Of a stretch of DNA of 64,000 bases, positions 56,105 to 64,000 are shown in pieces (positions within the stretch are counted from its first letter, which is position 1; every line of letters begins with the position of its first letter). This DNA is from Turnera subulata. Its lineage: Eukaryota > Streptophyta > Magnoliopsida > Malpighiales > Passifloraceae. The notes beneath the pieces are model-generated. The model was not told the origin of the DNA and ran no database searches. It saw only the letters and a program-made list of their open reading frames with translations. The stretch covers positions 100,045 through 164,044 of the forward strand of contig JAKUCV010006821.1 of NCBI GenBank assembly GCA_028386065.3. The letters are read 5' to 3'. The translations under genes were made by a program, and so were the position numbers.

Positions 56105-58626
56105 ATGGCTACCATCTTACAGAGAGCCTTTAAATCTACCATATCCGCCATTGCATACTCTTACTTTCACTTTCAAGAAGACCACCACCTCAAAAGCACT
56201 AAAAATACCAACCACAACATGCCCAAGGGTCGACCACTTTCATTGCAGGTTCGCTTTCATGTACCCCCAAGTGTTTATTTTCTGTTCTGATATATCTAGC
56301 TATGTATCTCCTCAGCATGGCTTGTGCTTTCTCCATAGATTCTTCAATTCAACTTGATATATATAAGAAAAATATTAATCACTAGGAAGAAGAAACAAAA
56401 AAAGTTCTCTCCATTCTTTTCTCTTTTTTGGTTTTTTTTGCTTTAGTTGTGTCTAAATGGAATTCTCGACCACTCTTTTTTTTTTTTTTTCTTGAGAACC
56501 CCGACTATGATTATATATACGATCTGTAACACAGCAAATTATACGGGGAAAAAAAGGGCAGACGAAAGGAGGACCAATTGTCGGAAAAAAGACACACCTT
56601 ATTCTTTCCCCTATTGCGTGCATATTTATGGTAAAGCCTGCAGCGAAGTCTTCCAATAGATTAATGACAAGGATATATACTTATGTGCTGAGGAATTCTT
56701 TCCCCTGCTTTTCACGAGTTATTTATAAGAAAAAAAAAAAGCTCGTCTCAAATTATCATCTTGGACAACCCCATAACAGAAATTTAACCATGAATTTCAA
56801 GGTCATTATTTTTTTTTTTTTGATAAGACAAGGTAATTGATTTATAGTTTACGAACATGTTACATGCATTTGCTAGAATTTTTGAGAGGTTTGTGCATAT
56901 GGTTCTACTCGGAGAGAGGTTTGGTTCAACTCTGCTCAAGTATAATTAGTGTAGTATACACCCAGCTTTTGTTTAACCATTATATGTTCATCATCAGTTT
57001 TTTCCAATAATATTAGCTTGTTACGAAATATTCTTTATCGTCAGAGGATGCCTTACAGATCATGTGGCTTTTGCGTTTTATCTAATTAACTTTTACAGGA
57101 TCTGCATGCCGTGAGTTGCAGTATCATAAAAATTAAAAAATAAAATTAAATTAAAAGTTCATATGCAAGTATTTATCTATAGTTTGAGTAGTCTTGATTT
57201 GTGAAAAAATTAAGAAAAAATTTCAAGCGCACAGTTTATAAAATTTGCGAAAGGTCATATGTCTTCAAATTGTAAGTATTTCCCTCGAACAGTTGCTATT
57301 CAATGCCGAGCCCCATGGCTTCCTCTGCGTGATTGCAGATCTTTGGCAAGCTATAAACTTATTGCTCGAAGATAATATATGCGGGAATTTGATTAGAGTA
57401 GATCAACATAGGACATGAAAATCCACACCGAAGAAAAGCATTGAACACATGACACAGCATGAGTTTATTTATTTAATCTTTTAGACCAGGTGAAATTATG
57501 CGTGCTCAAAGATCACAGCGAGTGTTGCACCCAAATAAAGACCACCATGAACCAATAGGCTTATAGTTCATTGACACTCTTATGTCAAAAGTACAAGAGG
57601 GGTGAGGTCTCGGGTTGAAATCTCATTTTCAGTATCAAAAAAAATAAAGACCACCATGAGTATCCCAGCTCTAACCCTAGAATAGAATTGTATTATGAAT
57701 CATCGTGTGGAACGAATCCTCAGAAAAAGCAAAAGAAGAAATAAAATTCAATATGTGTAACACATTTATCATTTTCTGAATTTAATTGATCAAGGCCCCA
57801 TATATAAAGTTTTGCTCCGTTCCTTCCCAAAGTGTTCTCTCTTGAGGTGGGAAAGCCAACTTTTGCCTTAAGCAACGAGAGAATCCTCAGGCTCGGTCAC
57901 TCTACTAATCCAACCCAATGACTTTTCTTAATCGCTTTGGTTTCCTGTAAAAGGACCAAACACATAAAATTCTTAAAGAGCACAAAAGTATCAAGAGAAT
58001 AAGGAAAAGATATTAATGAAATTTTATGCAGCAATTGTAAATTTTGTGAGACTAATATTATGGAATCTGTTTGAATGCTTACATTAACAGACTGTTGAGC
58101 TGAAAGTCAGGATGTGCTGCACTGGCTGTGAGAGAGTTGTCAAAAATGCTATTCAAAAGCTTAAAGGTACGTATGCTATATCTTTCATTTTGGGTACTCT
58201 TAATTTGCTTCTACAGAAGAATATACAAGTAGATATGTACACAAATAATATAATACTTATCTCCAAATGGCATATGCTTTTGTACGTATATGGTGTTAAA
58301 CAGGTGTGGATTCAGTGGAGGTAGACCTCGAGATGGAAAGGGTAACGGTGGTGGGTTACGTTGATCGCAATAAGGTGCTAAAGGCAGTAAGGAGAGCAGG
58401 TAAGAGGGCAGAATTCTGGCCCTACCCAGATCCACCTTTGTACTTCACCAACCCAAATCACTATTTCAAAGACACCACCCGTGAATTCAAGGAGAGCTAC
58501 AACTACTATCGGCATGGCTACAATAGGCCAGACAGACATGGCAACATTCCAGTGACTTTCCGCGGAGACGACAAGGTCAGCAACATGTTCAACGATGACA
58601 ACGTCAATGCCTGTTGTCTCATGTAA
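56105..58626 (+). CDS. Heavy-metal-associated isoprenylated plant protein (HIPP)
   Basis: Three exons: 56105-56248 (48 codons), 58091-58166 and 58304-58626. The introns are 1842 and 137 bp, with GT/AG borders (CAG|GTTCGC...TTAACAG, AAAG|GTACGT...TTAAACAG). The product is 180 residues. An HMA metal-binding domain starts near residue 50 with VELKVRMCC and the CxxC site MCCTGC, then GVDSVEVDLEMERVTVVGYV. A family-specific tail follows (RAGKRAEFWPYPDPPLYF, FKESYNYYRHGYN, GDDKVSNMFNDDNVNACCLM) ending in a CaaX box, CCLM, for lipid attachment to membranes. HIPPs bind metals such as copper, zinc or cadmium and act in metal handling and stress. No break is seen. The start at 56105 is uncertain because of the close TATA; Met-39 (56219, MPKGRPLSLQ) is the alternative. 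It is the only intact host gene in the window. Confidence 0.9.
57533..57659 (+). mobile_element. SINE in HIPP intron 1
   Basis: A ~91-bp sequence (57551-57641) ending in an A run is flanked by perfect 18-bp repeats AAATAAAGACCACCATGA at 57533-57550 and 57642-57659. It contains GAGGTCTCGGGTTGAAATCT, matching the RNA polymerase III box B pattern (GGTTCGAATC), and a box A-like part near 57560. The length is short, so it may be 5' truncated. Confidence 0.8.
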
Positions 58627-59087
58627 CTTCTATAGTGTAACCCAAAAATGTCTAGTGGCATCATCCATCGACCGCCACGCATGATCTTAATTATTCAGTA
58701 TTTCTTATTTACATGTACATAATGTGATCTGAGCAAGGGGCATTGTCTCAACTGGTCTACAGCATATGCTGCATTTCTTAATTAAAGCTTGTTATCTTCT
58801 TATGCTATTCCGATTGTGGGAGTGAGAATATATTCCATAATAACAGTTCATGTGGATTTCCTTTTATTTAGATTTTGTGATCACCAGCTGTGTAACTCTT
58901 AACGACAATACATCAGTTGGGAGAAAAATTATATTTTTGAAGTTGTACTAAGTAGCATGCCCACCTAATCAGTTTGTATTATACTTATATATTATAGATT
59001 TTTTAGAAATAAAACTCTGAAAAATTGAAAAATAAAATAAAATAATAAAATAATAAGATACGTGCCAGTATTTCACTGGTTTACCTT
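58627..59087 (+). other. 3' region of HIPP gene
   Basis: Non-coding, with the 3' UTR. AATTAAAGC near 58779 is a possible polyadenylation signal. A simple AAAATAATAAAATAATAAG run lies near 59030-59058. Nothing else is recognised. Confidence 0.4.
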
Positions 59088-59240
59088 AGAGGTGTAAACG
59101 AATTAAGCTATTCGGGATCGACTCAGTGGATACTCGAACCCAGACTCGTGTTTATGGTGCTCGAGTTGAGTTCTTTAGTCGGCGAGTCCAGCTCGAGTTT
59201 GACAATACTCGGCTCGCCAGGCTCGAGAGTGTTATCAAGC
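59088..59240. mobile_element. Fragment of a CTCGAG-rich dispersed repeat
   Basis: AGAGGTGTAAACGAATTAAG followed by repeated CTCGAG/GCTCGAGTT phrases resembles a widespread plant repeat beginning GGTGTAAACGAGCCGAGC, often hAT-like. No TSD or second end was found. Confidence 0.4.
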
Positions 59241-59684
59241 TCTACTAATGGTGACTACAAATTGTGGCCCATTGATTAAGAATATTACTTATAGTTAGGC
59301 TGGCTCAATTAATTATTTTTCCAGCACAATTTTCCATTTATGAAATGAAAGTTTAAAAGTAAATGAATAAAAAGCAACCCTAAAAAACTCACTGCCTAAT
59401 CGTTAACAAATGAAAACAAATCCCTCAGCCCCTCACTCACTCACTAAACTTAATCCATTCATTCCAAAAACTAATCATTCTCCACCAATTAAATTTCTCA
59501 AAGCTTCCTCACATACAATTCAAGTCGGCAACTCCTTCAGCGGTATCAATGACCTGCCCCCCTCCTCCACCTCTTATAATTGCCCTCTCTACCACACAGC
59601 TTCATGTCTATTGCACCATCGAACCAGACTCCAGAAAGGTTGCATACAAATTTTGGCAAAATTCTGAAGAAAAATTGTGGCTAT
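59241..59684. other. Unassigned non-coding sequence
   Basis: AT-rich, with short frames only (59410-59667). No similarity to other parts of the window was seen. Confidence 0.4.
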
Positions 59685-60462
59685 TGTTAGCATTGAAATT
59701 TTGCCCACCTGTTTTCGTGTTATTTTCGTGCATTCAGTTATGTCAATTTGCATTCTGTCGCATTTAGAGTCTATAAATGTCTAAAAATATTTTTCTAGGG
59801 GTCATTAGAGACCACATACCTATCATTTTTATAGTGCCAAAAATATTCCCCAATCTCTTAGAATTTTTTGCGAGTATGGCTAAAATTTTCATAATTTTGC
59901 TTAATCGTACCAGTCATCACCGACCGGTCACATATATACCATGAATTTTCGGTCATCATTGTGACCGACCGGCCATGTACATGACTTTACGGTCACAGAG
60001 GAAGCCATACCGATCACAGGGGAGGCCGTACCGATCACAGTTATGGAGAAAAATGATTGAGACCGGGGTTTTCCGTGCATGCTCGGCCGGCCAAGCCCCA
60101 TTTCGCGGCGTCAGTAAAAAATTGAATTTTCGTAAAATTTTCGAGCCATTATACGAGTATAATCTAAGCACGAAGACGTATCTTCCACTTTTTCTAGGAA
60201 TTTTCTGAGGTCCGGTTGGGCCCCGTTTATGCTTTCAAAAATTCTTGGCCTTTGACCGTATGGTCATCACAATGACCGGTCGGTCATCATTTTTGAACTA
60301 AAGCGAAAGATAGATGCCCGATCGGCCATTTAGATGACCAGTTGGTCATCATTTTTCAACCAAAGCCATGAGTAGATGAATGATAATTGAATCCATAAGC
60401 AATCCCCTAGGCTCATATTTATGACTATGCCAGAGAACCTATAAATAGTGGTCCCCTTCTGT
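59685..60462 (+). mobile_element. Tat-type LTR 5' part (diverged) with TATA box
   Basis: Starts TGTTAGCATTGAAATTTTGC and resembles, with many changes, the sequence starting at 60463. Clusters of ATGACC/GGTCAT inverted repeats lie at 59918-59975 and 60254-60349, then CTATAAATAG at 60439-60448. It is cut just after the TATA and joined to the next LTR start. Confidence 0.5.
60254..60349. repeat. ATGACC/GGTCAT inverted repeats upstream of a TATA box
   Basis: ATGACCG-GT-CGGTCAT (60272-60287) and ATGACCA-GT-TGGTCAT (60334-60349) are inverted repeats with 7-bp arms. In the second pair both arms changed together (G to A on one, C to T on the other). They lie 90-170 bp upstream of the TATA box at 60439. 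Confidence 0.65.
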
Positions 60463-60723
60463 TAACACCCAAATTTTACCCATCCATTTTTGTGTTATTG
60501 TTTTGTGTCGCGTCCAAATTCTGCCACGTATTAGAGTCTGAAAAACACAAAAATATGTGTTTTAAGGGTCGTGGGGACCAGTTATCTGTTAATTTATCAC
60601 GTTAGAAATATTTTGGGACTTCCTGAAATTTTCTTGGAATTTTCCTGGGACTTGGCCAAATTTTCGTGTTTTTCGTCGAGAGGCATCACGATTACAGGCG
60701 AAGCCATCCGAGTCACAAACGAG
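60463..60723 (+). mobile_element. Second Tat-type LTR start (truncated)
   Basis: Starts GTTAACACCCAAATTTTACC, as Tat LTRs do (compare TGTGAACACCCAAATTTGACC in the Tat element). It is followed at 60723 by another LTR start. Bases 60559-60689 recur at 63231-63366. Confidence 0.5.
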
Positions 60724-61323
60724 TGAACACCCAAATTTGACCCGCTAAAATATTTTTATTTTGAATGATGAATATGTTTGCGCCTATGGATTAATGAGAT
60801 GTTTTTTGGTGTTAGGCAAAAATATGTTTATGATTTAATTTATTAAAATATGAGTATTTTTTTTGTTTAGTTATTATGTTTGTTTTGGCCCATTATTTTT
60901 CAAATGATTTAATTTTGGGTTAAAAATAGATTTAAGGTCTGGACCAATAAGATATAGACTTTCCAGCAATAGCAGCCCATTTAAACACATTATTTGCAGC
61001 TAATTTTGATACTAATTTTCGTGGAAATTCGGAACTAAAATATATCTTTTTCCTATTTTGTGTTTTTATGGTAAAAAAAGTAGAAAAAATGGAATTGCAA
61101 TGTGTATTTGATAAATAAGAAAAGTATTGGAGTGGGAGACAAGTTAGGGTTGTTTTCTGGGTCAAGGAACATTCTAGAGGGCGTGGAAAAGAAGTTGAAG
61201 TCGGATTAAAGAGGAAAAGTGCAAAAAAGGAAAAGAATAGGAGCTGGAACCTGGGCCCGGGTAGTCAAGAGGAGATGACTCCCTGACTGGGCGGTCATCG
61301 CTCTGAGTTTCTGAATTTATTTC
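60690..61323. repeat. 634-bp repeat, copy 1
   Basis: From GATTACAGGCGAAGCCATCC to TGAATTTATTTC. It contains a Tat-type LTR start (TGAACACCCAAATTTGACCC, 60723) and an ATGACTCC...GGCGGTCAT pair near 61275-61297. It differs from copies 2 and 3 at one base seen by eye (GTTAGGC against GTTTGGC near 60814). The 77-residue minus-strand frame is not a gene. Confidence 0.85.
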
Positions 61324-61324
61324 N
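61324..61324. other. Single N: probable assembly gap
   Basis: An undetermined base exactly between two 634-bp copies. Copy 2 continues into a C homopolymer (61963-61975); copy 1 ends at the same point. This is what two overlapping contig ends joined by a placeholder would look like. Confidence 0.75.
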
Positions 61325-61958
61325 GATTACAGGCGAAGCCATCCGAGTCACAAACGAGTGAACACCCAAATTTGACCCGCTAAAATATTTTTATTTTGAA
61401 TGATGAATATGTTTGCGCCTATGGATTAATGAGATGTTTTTTGGTGTTTGGCAAAAATATGTTTATGATTTAATTTATTAAAATATGAGTATTTTTTTTG
61501 TTTAGTTATTATGTTTGTTTTGGCCCATTATTTTTCAAATGATTTAATTTTGGGTTAAAAATAGATTTAAGGTCTGGACCAATAAGATATAGACTTTCCA
61601 GCAATAGCAGCCCATTTAAACACATTATTTGCAGCTAATTTTGATACTAATTTTCGTGGAAATTCGGAACTAAAATATATCTTTTTCCTATTTTGTGTTT
61701 TTATGGTAAAAAAAGTAGAAAAAATGGAATTGCAATGTGTATTTGATAAATAAGAAAAGTATTGGAGTGGGAGACAAGTTAGGGTTGTTTTCTGGGTCAA
61801 GGAACATTCTAGAGGGCGTGGAAAAGAAGTTGAAGTCGGATTAAAGAGGAAAAGTGCAAAAAAGGAAAAGAATAGGAGCTGGAACCTGGGCCCGGGTAGT
61901 CAAGAGGAGATGACTCCCTGACTGGGCGGTCATCGCTCTGAGTTTCTGAATTTATTTC
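61325..61958. repeat. 634-bp repeat, copy 2
   Basis: Same length and sequence as copy 3 by eye, one base from copy 1. It is followed by CACCACCCCCC and then non-repeated sequence. Confidence 0.85.
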
Positions 61959-62135
61959 ACCACCCCCCCCCCCCTCCCCGTTTCTTAATCCTAGCTCTTA
62001 ATCGTCAGATTTAAGGGTTCGATGTCGACCTTTAGATGAATAGGACGACCCTGGTACCCTAAACACAATAAATGGGTTTGGTACAGTTAGTACCCAACTT
62101 TCTTACGTTGGGTCAATTATGTACCTACTGTGAAT
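61959..62135. other. C-rich tract and unassigned sequence
   Basis: A run of 13 C with TCCCC follows, then about 150 bp with no recognised feature. It probably continues the Tat-type LTR. Confidence 0.4.
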
Positions 62136-63230
62136 CGGCTGATGATTAGGAAGATGCTTAAGGTTAATTAAGCATGCTTAGGCCTAATTAAGTATGATTA
62201 TTAACATAAGGCATGGATTAAATTGTGACTTTGATTATAATGTTATAATATGCCTTTAAATACAATTTAATATGCTAATTATTATTATATGATTAAATGC
62301 ATTAACTAAGTTTTGATTATGACAAACCTATATATAGCATCTTGTGCTTCTAACCATCAATTGTAGCTCACAAAGATGGTCAAATCGTGATCAACATGTG
62401 GGATGAAGTGTGAGTGGGATTTAAGGATGTGTTAGTGGAGTTGACATGTCGCTTTCAACAAAAAGCCAACCATGTGACTTGATTTGTTTAATCCCTATGG
62501 GCATTAGTCAAACAACCTAGGACAATACCATTTGTGGAATCTGAATCAATGAAAAGCCTACCTTAAATAAATCAAATGGCAGCTGAATTCAAACTTCCTA
62601 GGACCAACCTAAGACTATACTAAACAATGACTTCAATGACAAAAAACTGCAGACAGTTGGATCTCGTGCCAAAGTGAAAGGGACAACAGGCATTATGAAC
62701 GTTGACGCTCTGGCACCTCGGGAGACAAAACAGCTGGATGGAAAGGGACACAAAACGGATCTTTTGAATTCAAACCATCCAACTTGCCTATATAAAGAGA
62801 TGTTGATTCAAGGAGAACTTTAGAGCTGCTAAACCGAGTTTCAGAATTCAAGCAAACATAGTTGCACTTGCAGTTCTCAATCAAGCAAAGAGAAAGAGAG
62901 AAAAACTTTTCTTAGTTCATACATTGAGAGAAAATATTTGAAGGGAAAAGTTGTAGTACTTAATTGTACACTTTGTATCTGTGGGTTTATGTAAGACAAA
63001 GCTAGGGAAAGCATTGTGGTGAGTGTGAAAGGTTAGAGTTGAGCTTAAAGAAAAACTTATACTAAGGGTTATTGGTTGAACCCGTGAAAAACCATAATAG
63101 AGTGTGTTAGAAATCTCAAGGGGGGATCCTTGAGTAGTGGAGGTAGTCCTGTGTGGCGAACCACTATAAATCCTGTGTCAAAATTGTCTCTAACCTTTCC
63201 TCTTAGCATTTCAATTAGTGTGTTCAGGAA
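62136..63230 (+). mobile_element. SIRE-like LTR fragment, plus orientation
   Basis: The 3' part (63100-63230) is the reverse-complement counterpart of 42330-42460 in element B: AAATCTCAAGG, CCTTGAGTAGTGGAGGTAGTC, CGAACCACTATAAA and TTAGTGTGTTC. The TATA-like CTATATAAAG is at 62788-62797. It is cut at 63230, where Tat-type sequence resumes, so the LTR end is missing. Confidence 0.6.
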
Positions 63231-64000
63231 TATGTGTTTTAAGGGTCGTGGGGACCAGTTATCTGTTAATTTATCACGTTAGAAATATTTTGGGACTTCC
63301 TAAAATTTTCTTGGAATTTTCCTGGGACTTGGCCAAATTTTCGTGTTTTTCGTCGAGAGGCATCACGATTACAGGCGAAGCCATCCGAGTCACAAACGAG
63401 TGAACACCCAAATTTGACCCGCTAAAATATTTTTATTTTGAATGATGAATATGTTTGCGCCTATGGATTAATGAGATGTTTTTTGGTGTTTGGCAAAAAT
63501 ATGTTTATGATTTAATTTATTAAAATATGAGTATTTTTTTTGTTTAGTTATTATGTTTGTTTTGGCCCATTATTTTTCAAATGATTTAATTTTGGGTTAA
63601 AAATAGATTTAAGGTCTGGACCAATAAGATATAGACTTTCCAGCAATAGCAGCCCATTTAAACACATTATTTGCAGCTAATTTTGATACTAATTTTCGTG
63701 GAAATTCGGAACTAAAATATATCTTTTTCCTATTTTGTGTTTTTATGGTAAAAAAAGTAGAAAAAATGGAATTGCAATGTGTATTTGATAAATAAGAAAA
63801 GTATTGGAGTGGGAGACAAGTTAGGGTTGTTTTCTGGGTCAAGGAACATTCTAGAGGGCGTGGAAAAGAAGTTGAAGTCGGATTAAAGAGGAAAAGTGCA
63901 AAAAAGGAAAAGAATAGGAGCTGGAACCTGGGCCCGGGTAGTCAAGAGGAGATGACTCCCTGACTGGGCGGTCATCGCTCTGAGTTTCTGAATTTATTTC
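63231..64000. repeat. Copy 3 of Tat-type LTR repeat, to window end
   Basis: 63231-63366 matches 60559-60689 and 63367-64000 is the third 634-bp unit. The window ends at exactly the base (TTTATTTC) where copy 1 meets the N and copy 2 meets the C run. Confidence 0.85.

Noticed and set aside
60932..63842. Three identical 77-residue minus-strand frames (60932, 61567, 63609)
   Set aside because: They are the same piece of a repeated LTR-type sequence in each 634-bp copy, with no known domain; identity reflects duplication, not selection.

Overview
This is nuclear plant DNA (an angiosperm, most likely a eudicot). The evidence is spliceosomal introns with GT/AG borders, a heavy-metal-associated isoprenylated protein (HIPP) gene, a class found in plants, and plant-specific retrotransposon lineages (SIRE-type Copia; Tat, Athila and Tekay Ty3/Gypsy). 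I cannot name a species. I see no rRNA, tRNA, bacterial gene or CRISPR array. Only one ordinary host gene is recognisable, the HIPP gene at 56105-58626.

About 54 kb on the left is a nested pile of LTR retrotransposons. Target-site duplications (TSDs) and TG/CA termini let many of the insertions be untangled. (1) A SIRE-like Copia element, here called A, spans 2323-34437 (minus strand, TSD CTACT) because other insertions lie inside it: an unclassified ~1.5 kb insert (about 4905-6440), a Tekay-type solo LTR (8141-11364), a complete-ended Tat element (11915-22952, TSD TATGC), a truncated Tekay 3' end (23073-26681) inside a tandemly duplicated piece of A, and an Athila-like solo LTR (29900-31671, TSD GGCTC). 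With these removed, A is about 11 kb, a normal SIRE size. (2) A second, older SIRE-like element, B, spans 34904-54228 (minus, TSD AAAT[T/C]). (3) An Athila element, C, at 43590-53787 (minus, TSD TCCAT) sits inside the 5' LTR of B. All the coding regions are broken by stops and frameshifts, and several elements lack a functional core (Tat without protease and most of gag; Athila integrase cut short).

The Tat element carries an extra gene on the opposite strand (15026-16358, plus), between pol and the 3' LTR. It has a clear 89-nt intron and resembles the plant mobile domain/DUF7745 group. Upstream of it lies a cluster of inverted repeats, ATGACCGCC...GGCGGTCAT, that also occurs upstream of the TATA box in this element's own LTRs and, with compensating base changes, in related LTR sequence near 60 kb.

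The right-hand 10 kb is more gene-like. It holds a 905-bp Mutator-like MITE with a 9-bp TSD (54330-55234), the three-exon HIPP gene with a SINE in its first intron, then degraded Tat-type and SIRE-type LTR fragments. Two single Ns (33314 and 61324) lie by G/C homopolymers or exact 634-bp duplications and look like assembly joins. The window itself stops exactly at the end of a third copy of that 634-bp unit.
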